Source of the DNA: Desulfosporosinus meridiei DSM 13257
Lineage (GTDB): Bacteria > Bacillota > Desulfitobacteriia > Desulfitobacteriales > Desulfitobacteriaceae
Reading direction: 5' to 3'
NCBI RefSeq assembly: GCF_000231385.2
Contig: NC_018515.1
Span: forward strand, 3,554,501 to 3,618,500
Length of the DNA stretch: 64,000 nucleotides
Each line of letters starts with the position of its first letter. Position 1 is the first letter of the stretch. Below, piece by piece: positions 41,820 through 51,158 of this stretch. Below the pieces are notes generated by a model. That model searched no databases. It saw only the letters and a list, made by a program, of their open reading frames with translations, and was not told the DNA's origin. The position numbers were made by a program, and so were the translations under genes.

Positions 41820-43197
41820 ACAGATTGTGTTTTTTTAGAAGGCGATGAATTGTTTTACGGTCTATCCCGGCCCATTCTGCAGCTTGGGTGACATTTCCAC
41901 TAAAGCGTTCTAATAACTTCGGCAGATACCGGGATTCGAAATGATTGATCCAGAGGTCTTTAGCTTCCCGAAAGGGAAGGTTTGTCGGGATCTCTGTACA
42001 ACCAATTGGATCTATAGGGACTTCCAACACCCGCAGGATCAAATCGTAAGTCCCAATAATTTCGTTTTCGGCAAGAGTAACCGCTCTTTCCATAATATTG
42101 CGTAATTCACGCACATTACCCGGCCACGAGTACTGAGTCAGCAGATCCATAGCCCCCGGTGTACAGCCCTTAATTACTTTGCCTGTTTTACGCGCAAACT
42201 TAGTACAGAAATATTGAACAAATAAGGGAATGTCTTCTCTCCTGTCCCTTAAGGGCGGAAGTTTTAAGGTAATGACATTTAAGCGATAGTAAAGATCTTC
42301 TCTAAATTCCCTACTAGCAACCATTTGTTCTAGGTCTCGGTTCGTCGCTGCCACGATTCGCACATCGACGTTGACTAGTTTATTACCGCCTACCCGACGG
42401 AAGGCATGCTCTTCTAAAGCTCTTAACAGCTTGACTTGTAAGGCCAGGCTTAACTCACCGATCTCATCCAAGAATAAGGTTCCACCGCTGGCCAGTTCGA
42501 ATAGTCCTTCTTTCGTACGGTTAGCTCCCGTAAAAGCTCCTTTTTCATAACCGAACAACTCGCTTTCCAGTAAGTTTTCCGGAAGAGATGCGCAGTCTAT
42601 GGGGATAAAAGGCCCTGTTGAACGATGACTATTCTTATGAATTGTATGAGCGATAAGTTCCTTTCCTGTACCACTTTCTCCCAAGATTAAAGTAGTTACA
42701 GTTGTTTTAGCAATTTTACCAATCTGTTTAAAAATACATTGCAATCCACCATTTGCTCCAATAAGATTCTCGCTATTGATCACCTCCTGAAGCTGATTCC
42801 GCAAGAGTTGATTTTCAGCCTTTAATTCGATCTGTTGAAATGCTTTAGTGATTGTAAAATGCAATTGGTCAAGCTTGAAAGGTTTTGGCAAATAATCGAA
42901 AGCTCCATTTTTCATGGCATTAATCGCTGAATCAACCGAAGCAAAACCTGTGATCATAACCACGAGCGTTTCAGGTAGACTTTCCTTGACCCTTTCTAGA
43001 ATCCGGAACCCATCTACACCCGGCATTTGCAAGTCCGTTATGATAAGTTCCGGAGCAATATCCAACATCTTATCCAGGGCTTCCACGCTGTCATCGAAGA
43101 TAACACTCCGGTAACCCATGCGCTTAATAATTCGAGAACAGGTTTCTAACATATCTTTTTCATCATCGATCACTAGAATTGTGCGTTCCTCATTCAC
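41803..43197 (-). CDS. NtrC-family sigma-54 response regulator
   Basis: About 464 residues. A receiver domain (ILVIDDEKDM, phospho-Asp in LIITDLQMPG), an AAA+ domain ([14 protein letters not shown] sigma-54 loop, LFLDEIGEL) and a Fis-type HTH (VTQAAEWAGIDRKTIHRLL). It would activate sigma-54 promoters when phosphorylated. GTG 43197 has AAAGGACGG upstream and overlaps the kinase gene by 8 bp; a longer frame starts at 43218. The nearest sigma-54 promoter is that of the nos operon. Confidence 0.9.
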   Translation of the reverse strand: MNEERTILVIDDEKDMLETCSRIIKRMGYRSVIFDDSVEALDKMLDIAPELIITDLQMPGVDGFRILERVKESLPETLVVMITGFASVDSAINAMKNGAFDYLPKPFKLDQLHFTITKAFQQIELKAENQLLRNQLQEVINSENLIGANGGLQCIFKQIGKIAKTTVTTLILGESGTGKELIAHTIHKNSHRSTGPFIPIDCASLPENLLESELFGYEKGAFTGANRTKEGLFELASGGTLFLDEIGELSLALQVKLLRALEEHAFRRVGGNKLVNVDVRIVAATNRDLEQMVASREFREDLYYRLNVITLKLPPLRDRREDIPLFVQYFCTKFARKTGKVIKGCTPGAMDLLTQYSWPGNVRELRNIMERAVTLAENEIIGTYDLILRVLEVPIDPIGCTEIPTNLPFREAKDLWINHFESRYLPKLLERFSGNVTQAAEWAGIDRKTIHRLLKKHNLSRIVE

Positions 43198-44500
43198 GCC
43201 AATTACCGTCCTTTCCACTATCGAATGACGGCAATATCACGCTGAAACAGCTTCCGTTGCCTGGTTCGCTAACAACCTTTAGACATCCTCCATGGTTTTC
43301 AATAATTCCGTAACTTATTGAAAGCCCAAGACCCGTTCCTGATCCTTTATCCTTTGTCGTAAAAAAAGGATCAAAAATCCTGCTCTTCATCTCATCAGGG
43401 ATCCCTGTACCTGAATCACTAACATCGACTTGAACCATTTTCTTATCTGTATCAACCTTCGAGCGGACAATAATTACTCCACCTTCAGCCATCGCGTCTT
43501 TAGCGTTGCTGAAAAGGTTCACTAACACCTGTTCCAACTGCTCAGGATTTCCGAAAACCCGCGGAATAGTATCGAGCTTTAAGTCAAAGCGGATGTTCTT
43601 ACGCAGGAATTGACTGCGCAGCCAATCGGTTGTTTCAATAATAATGGTGTTTAGGTCTAGGGGTGACATGCGATCCAGCGTTTGGCGTGAAAATGAAAGC
43701 AAGCCCTTAGTCGTTTTGGCAATCCGTTCGGTATGATTGGCGATAACTTGCATATCCTCAATGACTTGTTGCGGTAAACCATACTCCTCGGCTTCTAGTA
43801 ACAGCCATTCCAGCCTCGAAAGAATAACCCCTATGGGATTGTTGATTTCATGAGCTAAATTAGCCGACAGCTGGCCCGCAGCTGCTAAGCGTTCGGATAT
43901 AACAAGCTGTTCCAGAGTTTTATTCAACTGCTCAATCGATTTTTGCAACTCCTGATTGAGTTGATTGATTTCTGTATTAGCTTTTTCAAGATTCGCCTTT
44001 TCCTGAGCTAAACGTGCAAAAAGCCGAGCCCGTTGAATCGTGGCCGCAATCTGATTTACAACAGCTAATAACAATTCCATCGAATCACGTTTAAATTCTG
44101 TTTTCTGCTTGCTTTTGAGGGTCACTATACCGAGTTTTTCAATCCCTGCAATAAGTGGCACACAAACATGAAATTGATAGCAATTAGTACAGGATTCAGC
44201 CTGACAACAAAGTCTGTCTCCCTGTTCCAAAGTCAAAGGAAGTTGGTCATTTAAAGCCTTACAGTATTCAGCTTTTATATATTCACAGCAAGATTCCAGA
44301 CGCCCCTCAGTAAGTAAATGAAGCTCGCATTTAAATGGAAAGAATATGTCATCCATTTCTTTTATTATTGCACGAAGTAGATTATCTAGCTTAACAGGCA
44401 AGAATCCCGTCAGATTGTTAACCTTAATTAGTACAGCCATCTCCCGCTGCAATTGCTCATACAAGTCTTCTGACCTTGCTCTCATAATACGGCCTGACAT
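43190..44500 (-). CDS. Soluble sensor histidine kinase with Cys-rich GAF domain
   Basis: 436 residues, no membrane span. The GAF domain (about 20-165) has many cysteines: [12 protein letters not shown] and [16 protein letters not shown], enough for an iron-sulfur cluster. A coiled coil, the His box ([20 protein letters not shown]) and an ATPase domain ([30 protein letters not shown]) follow. It phosphorylates the response regulator whose gene it overlaps. A cytoplasmic redox or gas signal (such as O2 or NO) is plausible. Confidence 0.85.
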   Translation of the reverse strand: MSGRIMRARSEDLYEQLQREMAVLIKVNNLTGFLPVKLDNLLRAIIKEMDDIFFPFKCELHLLTEGRLESCCEYIKAEYCKALNDQLPLTLEQGDRLCCQAESCTNCYQFHVCVPLIAGIEKLGIVTLKSKQKTEFKRDSMELLLAVVNQIAATIQRARLFARLAQEKANLEKANTEINQLNQELQKSIEQLNKTLEQLVISERLAAAGQLSANLAHEINNPIGVILSRLEWLLLEAEEYGLPQQVIEDMQVIANHTERIAKTTKGLLSFSRQTLDRMSPLDLNTIIIETTDWLRSQFLRKNIRFDLKLDTIPRVFGNPEQLEQVLVNLFSNAKDAMAEGGVIIVRSKVDTDKKMVQVDVSDSGTGIPDEMKSRIFDPFFTTKDKGSGTGLGLSISYGIIENHGGCLKVVSEPGNGSCFSVILPSFDSGKDGNWRE

Positions 44501-44542
44501 GTTCCCCCGCCCTTCTAAACCACTATTTGGCCTTCATGCGGA

Positions 44543-45562
44543 CTAGCAGAGACACTTTATTCTCCCTATTAACTCTAAAAAGTAAGTGATATTTTTCTCA
44601 CAGGCATCCAGAGGAGTTTCACAGCCTGTACCAATGACATAGCCAAACTTTCGTTGTTGTTCGTATATATGCTTTAAAGTGCTGGACAATTGATCAAACG
44701 ATGCGTTACGGAAAAGCATGGGATTAATATTTCCGATGACAACTTTGTTCTCAAGGCAGTGAAACGCGTCAGACAGTTTAACAGGCGAATCAATCGTCAC
44801 CATCTCAAGATTAAAGTCCGCGATAAGAGGCAATACGGAAGAGGTATTACCAATTATTTGGAGCCACAAATAAGTCTCCTGTTGTTCCCTAATACGCTGG
44901 ATCATCCCTTTTAGCTGTGGAGCAATGAGATCCGCAAAGACGCTCTTCGATAAAACATCAGGTGAAGCAGTTGGGTCATGCAGCATAATAGCGTGTATAC
45001 CGGTTTCACGCAAGGCTGCACAATAGAGTTCGGTAACTTGGGTTGAAAATTTCAAAAGCTCCATAAAACCCTCAGGATCATCGACGATTAAATAAATCAG
45101 ATTCTCGATCCCATAAATTTGCGAGGCGATTGTTACTGGGCCTAAGACTTGTCCAACTATAAAGTGCTCCCCCGCATCCTTTTCGACAACGGCCCTGGCA
45201 GCCTTCAGCATTAGTGGCATTCGTCCTGAGGACCATGGATCAGGCACAGTTAAACGATCAAGCTGATGCCAATCTGTTATTAGAGGAGTTGGAATGTTAG
45301 GATAAGCCGTATTTGAATACACCACTTTGGAACCCAAGGCTTCAGCTTCAACACATGAATCAAGGCATACACTTATAATGTCGGTTCTAAACTTCTTAAC
45401 TGTCTCTAAGTTCACCGCAACTAGGATATCAACATCTGTAAGATATTTCTCTATAGATATCCCCGCTGATCTAGCTACAAACCCACTATGTTCAAAAAAC
45501 ACCGGAGTACGGTCAACGTCTGTAAAATTTAAGGTACCTAAAACTCTGGCCAACGATCTCAT
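44543..45562 (-). CDS. UroD-family corrinoid methyltransferase (MtaA/MtbA-like)
   Basis: 339 residues of the uroporphyrinogen-decarboxylase fold. LGPVTIASQIYGIENLI and IIGNTSSVLPLIADFNLEMV are family blocks, and GYVIGTGCETPLDACEKNI gives the C-terminal zinc-binding GTGC. Such enzymes move methyl groups between a corrinoid protein and a thiol or tetrahydrofolate. GAGGTGAGAGC precedes the ATG; the corrinoid protein gene ends five bases upstream. Confidence 0.85.
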   Translation of the reverse strand: MRSLARVLGTLNFTDVDRTPVFFEHSGFVARSAGISIEKYLTDVDILVAVNLETVKKFRTDIISVCLDSCVEAEALGSKVVYSNTAYPNIPTPLITDWHQLDRLTVPDPWSSGRMPLMLKAARAVVEKDAGEHFIVGQVLGPVTIASQIYGIENLIYLIVDDPEGFMELLKFSTQVTELYCAALRETGIHAIMLHDPTASPDVLSKSVFADLIAPQLKGMIQRIREQQETYLWLQIIGNTSSVLPLIADFNLEMVTIDSPVKLSDAFHCLENKVVIGNINPMLFRNASFDQLSSTLKHIYEQQRKFGYVIGTGCETPLDACEKNITYFLELIGRIKCLC

Positions 45563-45566
45563 GCTC

Positions 45567-46199
45567 TCACCTCATCCGTTGTACATAGTGCAATCCATCA
45601 AAAGCATCCCTGGCCACATAATCCACATATAAATCCTCAGCCGTCATTTGTTGGAGGGCTGCTCCCCCTGCTACAACTGGGATTGTTAAATTTCGCTGTT
45701 TAAGATCTGCTTTAACTTCTCTTACATGTGGGACAATAACACTAATTAGCCCGGAAATGAAAATATAATCTGCCTTTGCTTCAGCAGCAGCTTCTACAAA
45801 TCGCACAGGCTCCACGTCCTTACCTAAATCAATAACCTTATAACCGGCACAACTGAGTATGATCCGTACAACGTGTTTCCCTAACTCATGGATATCTCCC
45901 TTAATCGTTCCTAGAATAATAGTGCCCTTTTGTATCAAAGGTCGATCATTGTCAAGATGCTTGGCAACGACTTTATCCATAACTTCCATCATTGCTCGCC
46001 CAGCCAGCATAATTTCCAATAAATTAAACTCATCAGATGTACACTTTACATCTAACGCCTTTAAAGCGGGTGATAATCCATGTTCAACGATGCTATACAA
46101 ATCAGTCCCTGCAGACAGTAAGCTTTCAGCATGAGCAACCGCATCTCTATGTCTTCCTTGGATCACTGCCTGTACAAGGGCATCTAGTCTATTTGACAT
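45567..46199 (-). CDS. Corrinoid (B12-binding) protein, MtaC/DhaC-like
   Basis: 210 residues. A four-helix cap (about 1-85) is followed by a B12-binding Rossmann domain: GTIKGDIHELGKHVV has D-x-H-x2-G, whose His ligates cobalt. It carries methyl groups for the UroD-type methyltransferase encoded next. No MtaB-type substrate methyltransferase is nearby, so the methyl donor is unknown. It is the first gene of a four-gene run that ends in the two-component pair. Confidence 0.85.
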   Translation of the reverse strand: MSNRLDALVQAVIQGRHRDAVAHAESLLSAGTDLYSIVEHGLSPALKALDVKCTSDEFNLLEIMLAGRAMMEVMDKVVAKHLDNDRPLIQKGTIILGTIKGDIHELGKHVVRIILSCAGYKVIDLGKDVEPVRFVEAAAEAKADYIFISGLISVIVPHVREVKADLKQRNLTIPVVAGGAALQQMTAEDLYVDYVARDAFDGLHYVQRMR

Positions 46200-46369
46200 T
46201 ATATCACCCCGCTATAAATTCTCGAATTCTAGAGATTGCTCAATTTAAACATAGAAAATCTAAATTTTAACATGCCTAACAACTCTCTTTTAAACCTACG
46301 CGGAACGAAGGTAATTGTCAAGCTAGTTGTCGGATCATCCGGTTCGTTTTTTACGGAAACGGCGCGCTC

Positions 46370-46616
46370 TATATTTCCTCCTTATCCGCTTTCTTGACAA
46401 CTTTTACTTCCTGAACTAATTTACAGGTGCCCAGAACTTCTTCTTCCGTTAGGTCAAAGAAGCTTACGACATGCCTCTTGGGAATAATCAGAACATGCCC
46501 TTCATTAACTGGGAACTTATCAAAAAAGGCCAGGGCTAGATCGTTCTGGACAAGGATAGCTGTCTCTGGAAGCTTACAAAAAATACATTCCCTTATTTTG
46601 CTTCCCCTTCTTTCCT
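46370..46616 (-). pseudogene. HIT protein N-terminal fragment
   Basis: The frame from CIFCKLPE through HVLIIPKRHVVSFFDLT ends before the histidine triad. As at 9003, it has no in-frame start codon. The upstream small ORF ends a few bases before it, in a frame one base apart, at an A-run (GCAAAATAA). Confidence 0.6.
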
Positions 46617-46880
46617 AAAGGTGTGATTTTCTCTCTTGCGGGCCTTTTTCCGAAATGCATTTTCTTGTAGTTTTTCATACATTTCCTGGATCCAGACACT
46701 TACAGGAGCCTTCCACTGTTCACTTTTACTAGGTATGTTTTTAATTAAACTTATGGGATTTAAACCCATCTCTTTAGCCACTTTCAAGGTTTCTTCGTTA
46801 AGCCTGCATTTCTTTTTTGCTTAGGCCCATTCTGCATCCTTCTTAATAGAGTTAGCCAATGCACTTACCCTTTCTCTTTG
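46593..46880 (-). pseudogene. Copy of the basic small ORF that precedes HIT, nonsense mutated
   Basis: Matches residues 1-80 of the protein at 22301, then ends FRKEGEAK and stop, its native C-terminus. A GAA to TAA change breaks it near the start. This copy shows the original order: small ORF, then HIT. Confidence 0.6.
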
Positions 46881-46895
46881 CCGCACCGGGTGGAA

Positions 46896-49502
46896 TCACA
46901 ACCTTGGATCAACCGGTTCCGCTTCCAAAGCCAAGGTTGCTAACACACATTCATGAATCCGACTGATGGGCTCCTGACTTACAAAGCGTTTAACCCCTTC
47001 CACTCCCAAGGCAAATTCCATGAGGGCATGACGTTGTTTGCGTTTAACATTTCTTTGCTTTAAGCGCACCAGATTCTCAGGCTGCAAGTAATCCATACCA
47101 TAGATAATATGAAGATACTTTCTCCCTCGAACTTTGATGGCCGGTTGCACTAACCAGCCTTTTTCATTTCTGGCGATAAACGTTTCCGGCTTTACGACAA
47201 AGCCTTCATGTCCGTTTTCCGTCATTTCCTCCCACCAGAGAATTGCTTCTTTCTCAGTCCGCTCATTGGTCACGATTTTGAACTCAGTCTCAATCAATAG
47301 GTCAGACAGCTTAGCAAGCTCCCGGTTCTGTTCCATATGCCACAGATGAGATTGGTCAAAATAAGTTCGTCCCTGATGAGCCAGGACATGAAAGGGAGCA
47401 ATTTTGATCCCTTCAACCCCTTGGGTATCCCAGCAATACTTTTGAAACACCTCACGAAAGACTTGAGCATTCTCCAGCTTACCCTTATATTCCTCGATCC
47501 AGGAGTCAACCTCCCATCCATTCACTTTGGCCAACTCAAGTTTCTCTAAAAGCTTCCGGCGATCCAGGAGTGATACTTCCGAAACATGAGCGTACTGAGA
47601 GCTAATGAGTTCTTTGGCCTTTAAATTCCAAGGCAGAATTTCCGCATCTAGCAGCACGAAATCCGTGTTGTTTTTTTTGAAGTATTGTCCTTGATGTAAA
47701 TCCGTATTCAATTGCTTGATAAGCTTTTCGGATAATTCCTCATCAAAAAAACCCCGACCCGTCCTGGTATAAATGGTTCCCAACTTTGGTGAACCTACAT
47801 ATCCAAGCGCAGTTTCCTCATCCTTAAACAGCAGCAGAATACCCCGGCTGCCCATATGTTTCTTCTCCACAACCATGGTGGTTATTCCCTGATTTCGATA
47901 ATACTTAAAAGCCTCTCTCGGATGTTCAAAATAATTATCCAAGGAAGAGGGCTCAGGTGCAGGACTCATGGTTGGGGGAATATAAAGCAATTCTTTAAGC
48001 GGGACAGTATAGTGAGAAATAGCTTCAATCGCCGACTTTACATAGTCCGCATGAATATTAATTTCCCCATAGTCTTCTGTCTTTACAGAATAGCCCTTAA
48101 GAAAACTCTGGATATTAGGCGGATTGAAGCGTTCTTTTTTCCACTTCTGTAAGAAACTCTCCGGATCTTCGGCATAGTCTTTCTGAGCTTCAACAGCCAC
48201 AAACTGTTTTTCCGGATAGCGATAGGCCGTTAACCTGCCACCGAAAACGACGCCTTGGTCAATATTGATCGTGCTATTGATAATCATCGGCTGGGGTCTG
48301 GGGTCATGCCCCCAAACAATTGTTTCTCCGGATCTATGATTGACAAACCAGTCTTTGCGTACCGGTTTCCCGCTCTCTTCGAAGCCCTCTGTATCACCAT
48401 ACCGACAAAAGTCCCGGATGCGTTTGGATTCCTTGCCGATATAGTGATCTCGTATTCCGGCATGGGTAGCCACAACCACCCCTACACCGTTACTCGTAAA
48501 TACTAAGTTTGAAGGGGCACTTAGAAGCAGACTTCTAACCTTTCCTTTCAACTCTTCTGCAGCTTCTTGACCCTGTTCTCTTTCATAATTAGCAAACTCG
48601 GCTGCTATGAGTTCATCCCCATGGGCTAACTCCACCTTTCGACGGTCCAGCCAGCGAGCAATCTTCCAGCCGTGGTTACTATCGACCATATAAGCTAAGT
48701 CTTTTTCTACATGGTTAATAAAGAATTTCAGGCAGTCAATGCTGTTGGGACCTCTGGAAAGGACATCCCCTACCGAAACTAGCTTGCGACCTTCGGGATG
48801 GGTGTATAACCCCTCTTCATCCGACTGATACCTCAGCTTCTCAAGCAAGGCAAGAAATTCGCTATAGCAGCCATGGATATCCCCAATAAAATCCAGACCA
48901 GCCCCAACCTCTTTGAGCAAGGGGTTGGTTGCTCGCCCAAAAAGCGTATCTTCTACTTCCACTTCATTTAATATGTAGGAACTAGAAAACCCTTCCGTTT
49001 TTAAGGAACGAAGATTACTCTTAAAGGCTCTGACCTGCTGTTTGATTCGACTGCGTCCTCTGGGCTGCTCCCGTTGTTCATCTCTCGCATACAATAATTT
49101 TTCGTCCATATCTAAGGCAAGGGCCAGGATCGGAACGTGCTTGCGAGAGGCTAAATCAAGGTACTTCTTCCGATCGTCAGGCCATAGATGAGTTGCATCC
49201 ACAACGGAAAGTTTCCCTAAACCACAACGGGTTTCTATAAGATCAGCCATCGCCTCAAAGGCTTTTTGAGAAATCAGTTGATACTCTGCCAAAAGCACAT
49301 CCTGCTCATCTTTAGGACGTTTATTAAGTTCTATAAATTCCGTATCCGCAACTAAGACCCTGAATTGATCCGAACTGACGATTTCTGACCGCAACAAGAT
49401 CCCCTGATCAATCAGCCGATTTAGCAGGGTGGTTTTGCCGCTGTTTGACGGCCCAACCAATAATACGATTCCGGCATGGGGAAATCGGATCTCTTTACTC
49501 AT
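46896..49502 (-). CDS. pnkp: Polynucleotide kinase-phosphatase (bacterial Pnkp RNA repair enzyme)
   Basis: 868 residues in three modules. The kinase has Walker A GPSNSGKTTLLNR (about 17). The phosphatase is binuclear: GDIHGCYSEF (about 206), GDVLSRGP, DSNHGWK and WGHDP. The adenylyltransferase/ligase (from about 490) has the nucleophile in VEKKHMGSRG. It heals the ends of cut RNA and, with Hen1, seals them. It overlaps hen1 by 8 bp. Confidence 0.92.
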   Translation of the reverse strand: MSKEIRFPHAGIVLLVGPSNSGKTTLLNRLIDQGILLRSEIVSSDQFRVLVADTEFIELNKRPKDEQDVLLAEYQLISQKAFEAMADLIETRCGLGKLSVVDATHLWPDDRKKYLDLASRKHVPILALALDMDEKLLYARDEQREQPRGRSRIKQQVRAFKSNLRSLKTEGFSSSYILNEVEVEDTLFGRATNPLLKEVGAGLDFIGDIHGCYSEFLALLEKLRYQSDEEGLYTHPEGRKLVSVGDVLSRGPNSIDCLKFFINHVEKDLAYMVDSNHGWKIARWLDRRKVELAHGDELIAAEFANYEREQGQEAAEELKGKVRSLLLSAPSNLVFTSNGVGVVVATHAGIRDHYIGKESKRIRDFCRYGDTEGFEESGKPVRKDWFVNHRSGETIVWGHDPRPQPMIINSTINIDQGVVFGGRLTAYRYPEKQFVAVEAQKDYAEDPESFLQKWKKERFNPPNIQSFLKGYSVKTEDYGEINIHADYVKSAIEAISHYTVPLKELLYIPPTMSPAPEPSSLDNYFEHPREAFKYYRNQGITTMVVEKKHMGSRGILLLFKDEETALGYVGSPKLGTIYTRTGRGFFDEELSEKLIKQLNTDLHQGQYFKKNNTDFVLLDAEILPWNLKAKELISSQYAHVSEVSLLDRRKLLEKLELAKVNGWEVDSWIEEYKGKLENAQVFREVFQKYCWDTQGVEGIKIAPFHVLAHQGRTYFDQSHLWHMEQNRELAKLSDLLIETEFKIVTNERTEKEAILWWEEMTENGHEGFVVKPETFIARNEKGWLVQPAIKVRGRKYLHIIYGMDYLQPENLVRLKQRNVKRKQRHALMEFALGVEGVKRFVSQEPISRIHECVLATLALEAEPVDPRL

Positions 49503-50937
49503 TCTCTATCCCACCTTGTCTTGTGAAGATCGCTATTTGCGAAGGGTGTCCATACCCTTCGGCTTCTTCACCAATTCCGTCTAATTGAACCTCGTAGGAA
49601 TAGTTCCTTGCCAAATTATGAGTCCACTTGGAAAATTGAGCCCGAGTCCACTCGAATCGATGGTCCTTATGACGAACTGCCTCATCCATTTGATAAACAG
49701 TGTTATATTCCACATTCGGAGTAGAAACAATTAATACATTGGGTTTGTAGCTGCCAAGGATCGTGTCCATGACTCTCGGCAATCGACCTTCATCAATATG
49801 CTCGATCACTTCACTTAGAATCATGACATCTTTATTACGCAGTTGCTCATCATAGTAATATAATGAACCCCAAATTGGGATCGGTGCTATAAAGTCATCT
49901 TTGTAACTCGCTTCTGAAAATCGTTTAAGGGCGCGGAGTTGCTCCTTCTCCGTGGGTTCCACCGCCAATATCTCTTTGACACCCGGTATAAACCCAAGTC
50001 GTACAGACAACTTACCTTCCCCAGCTCCGAAGTCAACAATACTTTCTCTGGAGGGTAAATTCTCCACGATCTTAACAACCTTTTGGTAGCGAAGTTGGTT
50101 CAATCTTACGACAGGCTGGGATTCTAGGGTAGGTTCTGGCGTCGTATTTAATTTCGTCATATCCGCGTTCATCGTATCTGCGGTTGCTATATTAACTTTC
50201 GTTATATCAGGCTGAGCGAATTTTGCTCCCACCTGATCAATCAATTCCCTAAAACGCAAGGTCCGTTTAATAATGAGATCCCTAAGTGGATGCTCGGATA
50301 GCCACCCTTCCCCATATCGCTCCAGTTTTTCTATTTCTCGTTCATCAATGAAGTAATGCCGATAATTATCAAGCACCGGAATCAAGACAAAGAGATGTTG
50401 GAGAGCTTTTTGGACAGTGACGGTTCCTTTTAAATTTATAAAACGAGCTGAGCTTCTCTCCTTGAGCTGGAAGTTATAAGCTGCTTGTCCTCGTTCAATT
50501 TCTATTTGATAACCTAAAGTTTCAAAAAGTTCCTTAATCGCTGAATCGGGTAAATCGGTAGCCACCGGCCCAAAACCCATGTTCAGCTGAAAGGCATGCT
50601 TTGCCCAGTTCAGATATTCTTCTTTGGGTCGACCATTCAGAGCCGTTCCTAAGGCCGACCGGATATCGGAACAGAAAATACTGCTGACAACAAATTCTCT
50701 GTCGTTGATATATTGAGTAATTTGATAAGTATCCGGGCTATTCTTAACTAGTTCGACGGGATCGGGCGTAACAAAGATTACCGCTTCCACTTCCCTATCA
50801 CTAAAAACAGTATAGGTTAAGCGGACGCGGTGTCCCTTGTCCATTCGGTCATAGAGATTTCGAGGATTCTTTGACAAGAGAAAGGAAAGCATTTCAGCCC
50901 CTTCCCCCGTCGCTTTAATTGCTAGCTGCACAAGCAT
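49495..50937 (-). CDS. hen1: Hen1 3'-terminal RNA ribose 2'-O-methyltransferase
   Basis: 480 residues. The N-terminal ligase-activating domain covers about 1-240. The C-terminal methyltransferase has SIVDFGAGEGKLSVRL (SAM site) and LSEVIEHIDE, whose E-x2-E-H ligates metal. It methylates the repaired end so that ribotoxins cannot cut again. A Thr/Asn-rich linker (about 245-275) separates the domains. First gene of the pair; no start ambiguity. Confidence 0.92.
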   Translation of the reverse strand: MLVQLAIKATGEGAEMLSFLLSKNPRNLYDRMDKGHRVRLTYTVFSDREVEAVIFVTPDPVELVKNSPDTYQITQYINDREFVVSSIFCSDIRSALGTALNGRPKEEYLNWAKHAFQLNMGFGPVATDLPDSAIKELFETLGYQIEIERGQAAYNFQLKERSSARFINLKGTVTVQKALQHLFVLIPVLDNYRHYFIDEREIEKLERYGEGWLSEHPLRDLIIKRTLRFRELIDQVGAKFAQPDITKVNIATADTMNADMTKLNTTPEPTLESQPVVRLNQLRYQKVVKIVENLPSRESIVDFGAGEGKLSVRLGFIPGVKEILAVEPTEKEQLRALKRFSEASYKDDFIAPIPIWGSLYYYDEQLRNKDVMILSEVIEHIDEGRLPRVMDTILGSYKPNVLIVSTPNVEYNTVYQMDEAVRHKDHRFEWTRAQFSKWTHNLARNYSYEVQLDGIGEEAEGYGHPSQIAIFTRQGGIENE

Positions 50938-51158
50938 AAACTCCTGTCCTTAAGAACTTTGTTTAGTTATACCCTATGAGTCATCATTCCATGACTTATC
51001 AGTGCTTTATTTGCTTTCTGAGTCCGCAGGTACGCCTTTGTTTCATCGCCGATCCGGCAGCTGTCAACCGCTTTTGGATAGCTTTGTTGTGCGTCAGTTC
51101 CTGGAAGGTTATCCAGGCTCTATTGCAGTGCCTAAGGTGCTGACACCTCGGATATTAA

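Noticed and set aside
46200-46300. Sigma-54 promoter upstream of the corrinoid protein gene
   Set aside because: No TGGC-N8-GC pattern is present in the leader, so I cannot support sigma-54 control of that operon.
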